From the NCBI GenBank assembly GCA_025362495.1, contig JANYGI010000116.1, positions 1 to 56,173 of the forward strand: a stretch of DNA of 56,173 nt, given 5' to 3'. Positions 1-7,314 of this stretch are shown in pieces; within the stretch, counting starts at the first letter, position 1, and every line of letters begins with the position of its first letter. The notes below the pieces were generated by a model. The model made no database searches. It worked only from the letters and a program-made list of their open reading frames with translations, and was not told where the DNA came from. The stretch comes from Byssovorax sp. (GTDB lineage: Bacteria; Myxococcota_A; Polyangia; Polyangiales; Polyangiaceae). The position numbers and the translations under genes are program-made.

Positions 1-405
1 CTCCCCGTCGACGGCGCGGATCTCGATGGCGCCGAGCGCGATCGTGCGGCCGAAGATGTCGACCTCGCTGCGCCCGGGGCCGACGGCCTGCAGCTCGATG
101 CGCCGGGCGCGCGCGGGGATCGCGGCTCCAGGCGCAAGCGGGCGGCCGTCTGCGAGGAGACGAACCGCAGTACCACGCAGCGCGAAGCCGGCGCTGGCCG
201 GGATCGCAGCGGGGCGCGGGATCACGAAAAGCTCGGGCGACGTCGCGACCACGAGCTGCTCGCCATCGGGGACGCCATCCGCATCGTCATCGTCGCGATC
301 GGCGAAGAGAATCGCCCGATCCTGCGCGGTGGACGTTCGTTCCGTCACCACGAGCAACGCCACGGCAAAGACCCACGAAGCTCGCCGCCAGATACACGCT
401 CTCAT
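1..405 (-). CDS. Secreted protein with thrombospondin type 3-like calcium repeat (partial)
   Basis: The frame opens at an ATG at 403-405 on the minus strand and runs off the left edge, so only the first 135 residues are present. Residues 1-27 form a typical signal peptide: a basic N-terminus (MRACIWRRA), a hydrophobic stretch and a likely cut after STA. An acidic DRDDDDADGVPDGEQ segment follows, matching the aspartate-rich calcium-binding pattern of thrombospondin type 3 repeats, which are common in myxobacterial exported proteins. The rest looks like beta-rich extracellular sequence. No strong ribosome binding site is seen. Export is well supported; the function cannot be told from this fragment. 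Confidence 0.72.
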   Translation of the reverse strand, partial: MRACIWRRASWVFAVALLVVTERTSTAQDRAILFADRDDDDADGVPDGEQLVVATSPELFVIPRPAAIPASAGFALRGTAVRLLADGRPLAPGAAIPARARRIELQAVGPGRSEVDIFGRTIALGAIEIRAVDGE

Positions 406-982
406 ACCGGGGCGCGGATGCTACCGCGAACCGAGGACGACCACAGCGCATCTGCACGCCCCGGCGCTGGAAGTAAGCGTTTCCTCTACCTCACAGTCAG
501 GAATACCGGGGGGTTGCGGCAATTCATGAAGCGGCTCAATTACTCGATAGTTCAACATTTTTTCGGGCCCTCCCCGGAGCCAGTCATGACCGCACACTCG
601 GGCCTACTCCGACGGCAAGAGCCTGGCGCCAGTGAGACGAGGTGCTCCGTCGTCTGGCTTCGCGCGTCGGCGCAGCTTCCCTCGGCGGCATCGTGCCATG
701 TAGCTGTAACTATCCGCCTCTGCTACCGAAGAAATGCGACCAGTTAGGCCCAGTGGGACAAGGCGAGCGATGCGACGGCCTCACCCTACTTCCGAGAATG
801 TATCCAAACCTTCGCATGAGGTCTGGCCTCCGTGCCCGATCTCGTTTCCAGGCGCGGCACGCGATGCACGCGCGCACGTCATCTCACCCCGAACGCGCCG
901 GCAGCACCCGCGACACCACATTTCGCAGTTGACGGTCGACTCGATACGCACGTAACATGATCCCGGTTTATGACTTTGTTTG
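406..982. other. Intergenic region, no convincing gene
   Basis: This stretch lies between the start of the minus-strand secreted protein and the plus-strand ThDP locus, so promoters for both directions should be here. Short open frames exist but none has a protein-like composition, a ribosome binding site or a recognisable motif. The DNA is visibly less GC-rich than the window in general, which fits an accessory patch boundary. No tRNA, inverted terminal repeats or transposase remnant was seen. Confidence 0.5.
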
Positions 983-1165
983 ATGCCCGATGTTAACCGA
1001 GAGCTTCAACAATATCTTCAGGTCGAGTGCCGCCTCGGCGGAACCGCGATTTCGACGGCCATTGCGAAGCTGACAAAGGTCAACGCCGCGCAGCCACCTG
1101 GAACCGAGGGCAGTGCGACCCCGGGCAACACATTCGTCGTATCCGTTGCTTCGGATCCGATGTGA
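983..1165 (+). CDS. Possible 60-residue small protein upstream of the ThDP enzyme
   Basis: An ATG at 983 opens a 60-codon frame ending in TGA at 1163-1165, 21 nt before the ATG of the ThDP enzyme on the same strand. The product begins MPDVNRELQQYL and is mildly hydrophilic, with no signal peptide, membrane segment or known motif. No good ribosome binding site precedes it. The main argument for it is position in a possible two-gene operon; it may equally be leader sequence. Confidence 0.3.
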   Translation: MPDVNRELQQYLQVECRLGGTAISTAIAKLTKVNAAQPPGTEGSATPGNTFVVSVASDPM

Positions 1166-1186
1166 ACCCTTCAAGGACGTGTGGTC

Positions 1187-3214
1187 ATGAGTGAGCAGTT
1201 TGCCTCCGACACGGAGTTTTTCGCGGTGACTCATTCGAGCCCGCCATCCATCACGCCGGCGTCGCGGGTCGTGAACTTCCCCGATCCGATGCTGCTGCCG
1301 GAGCCCGACGTGGACACGGCCGCCGCGCGGATCGTCAGCGCGCTCGAGGCTTCGGGCATCGACACCTACTTCGGTCTACCCGGAGGGCCTGTCATACCAC
1401 TTTTCGACGCAATCTTGAGGTCGCCTGGCTCGACGTTGATCGAGTCCCGACACGAGACCAACGCGGCATTCTCGGCAATCGGATACTGGCGCGCGACTGG
1501 GAAAATTCCTGTCGTCGTGGTGACGGCAGGGCCCGGCGCCACGAACGTGATCACAGGGGTCGTCTCCGCCCATCTCGAGCGCGTGCCGATGCTGGTGATC
1601 TGCGGTGATGTCGCGTGGGCATCTTCCGGTGGCCGGCTCCTTCAGTCACTCGGCCGCGAGGGCATCGGCATCGAAGACATGCTCAAGAACGTCACGCGCG
1701 CCACGGTGCGCGTCGCGCTCCCGCGATCGGCGGCATCGCAGGCAATCGCGGCGCTACGAGCGGCGACCAATGTGGAGAACCCTGGCCCCGCCCTGCTGGT
1801 CGTGCCGATCGACTGCGGCTCATCGCCGGTCGAATTCGCGCATCAAGTCGAGAGTATTCGCACGGCGATCACGAGTCAGATCGACGATCACGTGGTCATC
1901 GACGTGGCACACATGCTCGCTTCGGCTCGCCGTCCGCTGATTGTGGTCGGTGCCGCGTGTCGGCCGCATGCGCACGCGGTGCAGCGGATGATCGAGACCC
2001 TACGGATTCCCTTCGTGACGACTCCGCAGGCGAAAGGGCTCATTCCCGAAAGTCACCCGTATTCGCTGCGGAATTTCGGCATGGCAGGGTCTTGGTGGGC
2101 GCGGCGGTACACCGCCGGTGACGTGGACGTCGCGCTCGTGATCGGAACCGATCTCGACGACGTGTCGGTGGGACCTACTTCACCCATTGGCCCAGATGGC
2201 TCGTTGATCCATGTTGATCTGGATTCAACGGTCTTCAATCGCAATTTCCCCACGCGACTGGGGATCACCTGCGATCTGGGTCCGTTCGTGCAGCGCCTAC
2301 GCACCGTCGCCCGCGAGCTCAACCTGTTCAACCCGCACGCGGCGTCGGTGATGGCTGAGGCCGTCAAGGGCTCGCCCTTCGACGTCGAGGACTTTCGCGT
2401 CGACGATTCACCGACGCTCGCGCCCCATCGCGTGATCCACGATCTGGAGACCGCCGCCGGCTCCAACGCGACCTTCATCACCGACATCGGTGAGCACATG
2501 CTCTTTGCCCTCCACTACCTCACTGCTGAAGGTCCGACGAGGTTCGCCATCCATCTGGGGCTCGGGAGCATGGCGTCCGGCATCTGCTCTGCGATCGGCC
2601 ATGCCATCGGGAACCGCAATCGACGAGTCATTTGTATCTGCGGGGACGGTGGCATGCAGATGGCGGGCAGCGAGCTTTTGGTCGCGGCGAAGCTCAAGCT
2701 GCCCATCGTGTATGCGGTGTTCAACGACGCGCGCTACAACATGGTCTACCACGGCTACAAGCAGCTGTGCGGCAACGAAGCTCCCTGGGACACGCCGTGG
2801 GTCGACTTCGTCGGATGGGCTAAGTCCATGGGGATGCCGGGCGCCCGGATTGACCGACCTGGGCAGATTACTGCTACGTTGCTCGATGAGCTGACCGCGT
2901 CGGGCCTCCCTGTCGTGCTCGACATCCGCCACGACGCCGCAGTGCGGATCCGCGGAGCAGGGCGCGTGGAGGCGCTTCAGCACATGTCCGTTCCTCCGCC
3001 TTCATCGCGGATGCCGGGATCGATGCCTCCGCCGTCGTCGCGCTCGCCCATCTCGTCACGATCGCCGCTGTCTTCCCGAGTCCCGCTGTCTTCGCGAGTG
3101 CCGTCGTCCGCCCGCCACTCGATGCTTCCGCCGCCGCCGGATGAACTCGGTGCGGACTTACTGTGCGGCACCCCGAGCGATCTCGGGATGAACAAGCCGC
3201 CTTCGGTGAGATAG
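1187..3214 (+). CDS. Thiamine diphosphate-dependent enzyme, acetolactate synthase-like
   Basis: A 675-residue member of the acetolactate synthase / benzoylformate decarboxylase superfamily. The N-terminal pyrimidine-binding domain has GLPGGPVIPLFDAI and SRHETNAAF, whose glutamate (about residue 90) is the expected ThDP-activating residue. The C-terminal domain has the cofactor motif starting CGDGG (about 486-489) and ending in an ND pair. These enzymes decarboxylate a 2-ketoacid and transfer the carbanion; the substrate is not predictable here. The ATG at 1187 is preferred over GTG 1181 because AAGGA at 1173-1177 sits 9 nt upstream. An unusual Ser/Pro/Arg-repeat tail follows the catalytic domain. 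It converges on a minus-strand KAS III / VOC unit across a hairpin, suggesting a small metabolic cluster. Housekeeping ilvB is less likely: no small subunit is adjacent and the composition is accessory-like. Confidence 0.88.
   Translation: MSEQFASDTEFFAVTHSSPPSITPASRVVNFPDPMLLPEPDVDTAAARIVSALEASGIDTYFGLPGGPVIPLFDAILRSPGSTLIESRHETNAAFSAIGYWRATGKIPVVVVTAGPGATNVITGVVSAHLERVPMLVICGDVAWASSGGRLLQSLGREGIGIEDMLKNVTRATVRVALPRSAASQAIAALRAATNVENPGPALLVVPIDCGSSPVEFAHQVESIRTAITSQIDDHVVIDVAHMLASARRPLIVVGAACRPHAHAVQRMIETLRIPFVTTPQAKGLIPESHPYSLRNFGMAGSWWARRYTAGDVDVALVIGTDLDDVSVGPTSPIGPDGSLIHVDLDSTVFNRNFPTRLGITCDLGPFVQRLRTVARELNLFNPHAASVMAEAVKGSPFDVEDFRVDDSPTLAPHRVIHDLETAAGSNATFITDIGEHMLFALHYLTAEGPTRFAIHLGLGSMASGICSAIGHAIGNRNRRVICICGDGGMQMAGSELLVAAKLKLPIVYAVFNDARYNMVYHGYKQLCGNEAPWDTPWVDFVGWAKSMGMPGARIDRPGQITATLLDELTASGLPVVLDIRHDAAVRIRGAGRVEALQHMSVPPPSSRMPGSMPPPSSRSPISSRSPLSSRVPLSSRVPSSARHSMLPPPPDELGADLLCGTPSDLGMNKPPSVR
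2992..3120 (+). repeat. Degenerate in-gene repeat encoding a Ser/Pro/Arg tail
   Basis: The 3' end of the ThDP gene encodes short tandem units of the type PPPSSR, then SPLSSR and VPLSSR, giving a low-complexity basic tail of roughly 45 residues after the catalytic domain. The DNA shows matching imperfect repeats such as the two copies of ctgtcttc. Such a tail is not part of the standard fold and is probably disordered. Confidence 0.6.
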
Positions 3215-3217
3215 CGT

Positions 3218-3252
3218 CATGCTCGGCGAAGAGGGGGGCTTCGTCGAGCATG
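3218..3252. terminator. Bidirectional hairpin terminator between convergent genes
   Basis: CATGCTCGGCGAAG (3218-3231) pairs with CTTCGTCGAGCATG (3239-3252): a 14-bp stem with a single G-U wobble and a 7-nt AGGGGGG loop. It sits 3 nt after the ThDP stop and 20 nt beyond the end of the opposing VOC gene, exactly where a shared terminator would be expected. There is no U-tract. Confidence 0.7.
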
Positions 3253-3272
3253 ATTCGCGAACACGATGTGGC

Positions 3273-3731
3273 TCACAGATCCGGCGGCAATTGATCGACG
3301 AGGTGGGCCACTGCGCTCCCGTCGACTTCATAGTGGTCGGACGTCTCGGTTCTTCGCTCGACGAGCTGAATCATCAAGCCACCTGCCGTCGAAGGATCGA
3401 GGAACACTTCTCGCAACCCCGGCGCCGTTTCGATGGGTTGACCGAGCGGAGCAAAGCCGCGCTCAGCCAACTGGACAATCGTAGCGTCCAGATCATCGAC
3501 GCAAAGAGCAACATGGTGGTAGCCATTACCATGTTTTCGGAAGTACTCTTGGACGGGGCCAGGGCCAGTAGGTGCATTGACGTGGATTTCGCTCTTTCCG
3601 ATACGGAACGAACGGATATCCATACCAGGCAAGCGAACAATGGCTGTCGGCTTCTTCCCAAGCAGGCGCTCCAGCGCGCTCGCCGCCGCGTCCACGTCGC
3701 CGACTATCGCCGTGACATGATCGAGCTTCAT
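3273..3731 (-). CDS. VOC family protein, methylmalonyl-CoA epimerase-like
   Basis: A 152-residue vicinal oxygen chelate protein with two beta-alpha-beta-beta-beta modules. It starts MKLDHVTAIVGDVDAA and carries GYHHVALCVDD in the second half, both placing metal-ligand histidines as in methylmalonyl-CoA epimerase. Other expected acidic positions differ: the IELLEP-type segment reads IHVNAP, and the C-terminal LIEL-type segment reads GLMIQL, so a glutamate ligand is replaced by glutamine. The start is fixed by an ATGA overlap with the stop of the upstream ketosynthase (3728-3731), implying translational coupling. It may isomerise, cyclise or bind a product of the ketosynthase or ThDP enzyme; a true epimerase role is doubtful. 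Confidence 0.82.
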   Translation of the reverse strand: MKLDHVTAIVGDVDAAASALERLLGKKPTAIVRLPGMDIRSFRIGKSEIHVNAPTGPGPVQEYFRKHGNGYHHVALCVDDLDATIVQLAERGFAPLGQPIETAPGLREVFLDPSTAGGLMIQLVERRTETSDHYEVDGSAVAHLVDQLPPDL

Positions 3732-4837
3732 CGATCGCCCCACCGAATTGCCATCGCGGCAAAGGTATAGCCCGCGGCAGGTCCGAACATGAGCACGTTG
3801 CTCCCACGACGAATTCGACCCGCTAAGCGCGCATGGTGGAGCGATGTAGGCGTGCCGGCCGCGTTGATGTTGGCGTACTCTTGGAACGTGTCGAACACGA
3901 CATTGTCTGCGAGCCCGAGCACATCCGAGAGAAGCGCGCCGAACCAATTAATCGGTTGATGGTGCAAGCAGACATCAACGTCTTCCGTCCGTATTCCGGC
4001 GCGCTCCAGAGCCTCCCCGCAGACGACCCGCGCATTGTTGGCGATCTCGCTCATCACTTGTGCCTGCAACGCCGAATCGAATCGAATTCTGAGCCCTTCG
4101 AGCGAACGTTCCCAGTACTTACGCTCGCTCGCGCCTGCTTCTGGCGACCACTGCAGCTTGATAGCTCCGTGGAGGCGCCCATCCGTGCGCCATGATGAAG
4201 CGGCGGCCGTGCCCGGCGACGAACCAAGCACAAATGAACTTGCCATGTCGCCCTCCTGAACGCGCGAGGATACGCTCGGGTCCGCGACTCGGGAGTAGGC
4301 CACCGACTGGACACACAAGACATGACGAGCGAACCCGGAAAGAATTAGCGACGCTCCGATGCTGAACTGGGTGAGTGAAGAGTTGCAGAGACTATCAACC
4401 TCCCAGGCCGGCGCGCGCGTAATACCAAGGTTGTACGCAATCTTGGCGGCGTTCTTCGGCTGAAGCTCATCAGGCAGAAACGACTGAACCAGCACTGCAT
4501 CGATGTCGGACGCACCTATCCCCGCGTCCGCGATGGCGTTGCGCGCGGCTTCCGTCTCTGCGTCCGAAACCTTGAGATCCGGCGGGAAGTAGCGTCGTTG
4601 CTTGGTGCCGCGAAACGGATCCCTGAACCCCGCATCGATGGCCGCAAGAGTCCGTGGATATTCGCACGGGGCAAGCTCCATTCCCGCGATGCGCAAGCTG
4701 CCGTCAGATCCGCGATTCCCATGATAAGGATCCTTGACCTGCGCACGTGCCCCGAAGCTATCCCCGAAGAAGTCGTTCCCAGTGGGCGCGCCGTCCCACA
4801 ACCCTGTCCCGACAATCCCGACGTCGCGAAAGAGCAT
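3728..4837 (-). CDS. 3-oxoacyl-ACP synthase III (FabH/KAS III-like) family protein
   Basis: A 369-residue thiolase-fold ketosynthase of the KAS III class. The catalytic triad is visible: Cys151 in DSLCNSSL, His293 in CLHHQPIN and Asn323 in YANINAAGTP. A glycine-rich C-terminal segment (MFGPAAGYTFAAM) closes the fold. ATG 4837 is chosen because GGAG lies 7 nt upstream; ATG 4843 lies almost on top of that site. Such enzymes condense acyl-CoA with malonyl-ACP or transfer acyl groups in specialised metabolism (PqsD, CerJ types). Lone placement beside a VOC protein and a ThDP enzyme, away from fab genes, argues for specialised metabolism. It is the middle gene of the minus-strand unit, overlapping the VOC gene by 4 nt. 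Confidence 0.88.
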   Translation of the reverse strand: MLFRDVGIVGTGLWDGAPTGNDFFGDSFGARAQVKDPYHGNRGSDGSLRIAGMELAPCEYPRTLAAIDAGFRDPFRGTKQRRYFPPDLKVSDAETEAARNAIADAGIGASDIDAVLVQSFLPDELQPKNAAKIAYNLGITRAPAWEVDSLCNSSLTQFSIGASLILSGFARHVLCVQSVAYSRVADPSVSSRVQEGDMASSFVLGSSPGTAAASSWRTDGRLHGAIKLQWSPEAGASERKYWERSLEGLRIRFDSALQAQVMSEIANNARVVCGEALERAGIRTEDVDVCLHHQPINWFGALLSDVLGLADNVVFDTFQEYANINAAGTPTSLHHARLAGRIRRGSNVLMFGPAAGYTFAAMAIRWGDR

Positions 4838-4927
4838 CGTCATTCTCCGTCCAGCGTTTCTCAGCATCACATCACGGCGCGCCCAATCGCAACAGCGAAC
4901 AAGGCGACCGACCGCCGCGGGCTTACC

Positions 4928-5365
4928 TCAGCCGACTTGTCCGCGTCCAACAGCGGGTGGAGCAATCACGCGCACTTCATCTTGAAGTCGTTGAACCTCG
5001 CCTCGAAAGCTGGAAAACTGCCCTTCGGCAAGCCCCAAATAACGAAACGCGCTGTCGAACTCCTGAAAATTGAACGCCTTTATCTTTCTGTTGAACCACC
5101 CCATCGCCGTGACAACGCCACGGACTACGACCGCGTCGGTTACGATGGCAGAAATCATCTCTTTGCCTTGAATGACATCATTCAAGCTCTTGCGCTGTGC
5201 CGCGGTCGGTGCTCCCCCGCTGGTCACAACCAGCATTCGCAGGTTGCCAGGGTCCACGGTCTTCAGGAAAGCTAGACACGCTTGGCACTCCGTATCGGTC
5301 ATCGGACGGTCATTGTGGACAGATACGACCACGTTTCCGATAAGTTTGAACGCGATGTTCTTCAT
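4928..5365 (-). CDS. Small STAS/SEC14-like protein
   Basis: A 145-residue soluble protein starting MKNIAFKLIGNVVVSVH, with AGGAG 6 nt before the ATG. The alternating hydrophobic pattern (LRMLVVTSGG, SAIVTDAVVVRGVVTAMGW) suggests a small alpha/beta fold like the STAS/SEC14-type proteins frequent in myxobacteria, but no decisive motif is present. There is no signal peptide or membrane segment. It is the first gene of the probable operon with the KAS III and VOC genes (90-nt gap to the next start), so it may regulate or scaffold that pathway. Family assignment is by resemblance only. Confidence 0.65.
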   Translation of the reverse strand: MKNIAFKLIGNVVVSVHNDRPMTDTECQACLAFLKTVDPGNLRMLVVTSGGAPTAAQRKSLNDVIQGKEMISAIVTDAVVVRGVVTAMGWFNRKIKAFNFQEFDSAFRYLGLAEGQFSSFRGEVQRLQDEVRVIAPPAVGRGQVG

Positions 5366-5948
5366 GTCCCGCTCCTGTGCCGTGAGTGCACGCCCCGCTG
5401 CGAAGATTTTTCATGAAAATTCAGGCTTTCGGGAGCCGTATCACGGGGTTGGCTCCGGTCATAGGAAATTCGAGGCACCTGTCAGCCAAGACTGGGTGCG
5501 CGAGATGCGAGACTCCAGAACCGGACACATGTGTGATAAGGTAGCCGTTCCAGCGAGCCCCCGTTGCTGAAGCTCGCCGCAGCCACCAAGTCGTCGCCGA
5601 GGGGACACGCGCGCCGACCGTCCGCGAATCGAGATGTGGGGCGTCGGCGCGTTTGCACGTGGCACGCGTATGCGACGATTGCAGCTGGTGGTCGCACATT
5701 GGATCTAGGATGCGAGATTTTCCGCAGGGCCGACTACAAGGCCGGATATAGCATCCGATTCCAACCGTAAAAAATCGAGAGGCCACGGGGATTTTTTAGC
5801 AGGCTCACACTGCCCACCTCGCGCGGAAGCGATGGGCCTACGAGAGCATGGACGGCGATGCGAAGATGCGGGCTGCCAAGCGGATACGTCTCGCCCGACC
5901 GTCGCGGGAGCTTTCGAGGAAACCGCTCTGACATGGTCCGATTTTTCG
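5366..5948. other. Intergenic region upstream of the small protein/KAS III/VOC unit
   Basis: About 580 bases between the start of the minus-strand unit and the end of the minus-strand propeller gene. It should hold the operon promoter. The DNA is AT-richer than the window average. Short frames here lack ribosome binding sites and protein-like composition. I see no RNA gene, transposon remnant or clear promoter consensus. Confidence 0.45.
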
Positions 5949-7016
5949 CTATCTCGGGGCGCCCGCGATTCCGACGTCGACTACCATGAGCGAAGGCTGG
6001 TGGGTGGTGCTGAAGAACGGAAATGAACCGTTCGTCACGTAGAGATCGAGCCGATCGTTCTTGCCCCGTCCGAACACGGACGCGGTCGGCCCATCGAGCC
6101 CGTCCGCCGCCGTCAACAGCACCTCGGAGGTACCGTCAGGCGCTATGCGGACGAGGGTGTTGAACGGGTCCGTCGTGCAGTACATGTTGCCGAGCACGTC
6201 GAACGCGAAGTCATCGCACGCGATGCCCGTCGCGTGGACGCGCACCGTCCCCGCCGCGCCGTGGCGCCGGAGCGGGATCGCGAGGATCTCGAACTGGTTC
6301 GAGTTGGCGACGTAGAGCTCGTCGTTGAAGAATTGTACGCCGTTCGGCCCCGGGTAGATGTGGTTGAGGCCGGGCTTGAGCAGCGGGTCGTCGGCCCATA
6401 TCTGTGCCGCTTCGGTGCCATCGGCGCGGGTGCGCCAGATCAAGCCCTGCTCCGCGTCCGCGACGTAGAGAAGCCCATCGCGATAGGCAATCCCGTCCGG
6501 GAGGGCGCTCGGGCCGAGGCTCGCAACCAGAGACATCGCGCCGCTGTTGTGCGCAACCTTCCAGATGCCTCGATTCGCCGCGACGCAGGAGGCGACCGTG
6601 ACGTAGAGGTTGTCGTTCGGATCGATCGCCAGCGCGCCCATGATGCCAATGAAGGGGCCACAGGTGGTGAGCGGCGGGGCGCCGATGGGCAGCATCGCGA
6701 ACGTGGACTGGTTGCCGTTCGAGTTGATCTTGCGGATCTCGCCCGTCAACGCGAAGCTGAGGAACTTGTTGCCGTGAGAGTCGATCGCGATGCTCTCCGG
6801 GGTTTCGAGCTTCGATGCGTCGAACGACGTCATTCCGGTGATGACGGGGTCGGGGAGCGGGATCGGGGGATGATGACAGGAGCTGTCGTGGGACGCGAAG
6901 TCGGCTTGTGCGGGCGTTTCGATGGCCAGACACGCCGCGATTGCCGTCAGGCACACAACGGCGGAGAGCACGCGAACCGGAACGCGCTGCGCGTTCGGTG
7001 CAGATGAAATGGACAT
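5949..7016 (-). CDS. Secreted beta-propeller protein (SMP-30/NHL-like)
   Basis: A 355-residue exported protein. GGGAGGT sits about 6 nt before ATG 7016, giving MSISSAPNAQRVPVR and then a hydrophobic signal segment ending near ETPAQA. The mature part carries repeated propeller-blade strands such as ESIAIDSHGNKFLSF, GALAIDPNDNLYVTV and DGIAYRDGLLYVAD, typical of SMP-30/gluconolactonase or NHL propellers. It probably folds as a 6-bladed propeller in the periplasm or outside the cell. Catalytic metal ligands of gluconolactonases could not be assigned, so an enzymatic role is uncertain. It stands alone. Confidence 0.8.
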   Translation of the reverse strand: MSISSAPNAQRVPVRVLSAVVCLTAIAACLAIETPAQADFASHDSSCHHPPIPLPDPVITGMTSFDASKLETPESIAIDSHGNKFLSFALTGEIRKINSNGNQSTFAMLPIGAPPLTTCGPFIGIMGALAIDPNDNLYVTVASCVAANRGIWKVAHNSGAMSLVASLGPSALPDGIAYRDGLLYVADAEQGLIWRTRADGTEAAQIWADDPLLKPGLNHIYPGPNGVQFFNDELYVANSNQFEILAIPLRRHGAAGTVRVHATGIACDDFAFDVLGNMYCTTDPFNTLVRIAPDGTSEVLLTAADGLDGPTASVFGRGKNDRLDLYVTNGSFPFFSTTHQPSLMVVDVGIAGAPR

Positions 7017-7107
7017 TTGATTACCTCCCAGGAAAGGGGGTTGGAGTGACCACGAGCGCGCCTTCGCAGCGAGCGAGAGCACGAGAGCACAGGGTCAGCT
7101 ATGCGTT

Positions 7108-7139
7108 CATCGTGGCAGAGCACAGCTCATGCCACGATG
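7108..7139. promoter_or_regulatory. Perfect 10-bp inverted repeat upstream of the propeller gene
   Basis: CATCGTGGCA (7108-7117) and TGCCACGATG (7130-7139) are exact reverse complements separated by 12 nt. The site lies 92 nt upstream of the propeller gene start and beyond the ileS 3' hairpin, so an operator is as likely as a second terminator. Part of the right arm is repeated directly afterwards (gccacgat). Confidence 0.4.
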
Positions 7140-7269
7140 CCACGATACGGTTCTCCGAAAAATCGAGCATTCCTGTCGAGCGTCGCGTCGATCGGCGCGC
7201 GTTCGACTCGCTCGTTTGCGCGCATCGAGCAAGCTCTGGCGCTTCGCGCGCGGGAGCGAGCGCCGACGC

Positions 7270-7298
7270 GTAGCGGAGCTCGGCTGAGCTCATGCTAC
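7270..7298 (-). terminator. Hairpin after ileS
   Basis: GTAGCGGAGCTC (7270-7281) faces GAGCTCATGCTAC (7286-7298) across a GGCT loop: 6 bp of GAGCTC, a small internal bulge, then 5 bp of GTAGC. It begins 16 nt beyond the ileS stop codon on the minus strand. There is no U-tract. It is probably the ileS terminator. Confidence 0.5.
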
Positions 7299-7314
7299 GC
7301 TGGCGATGCGGGCC

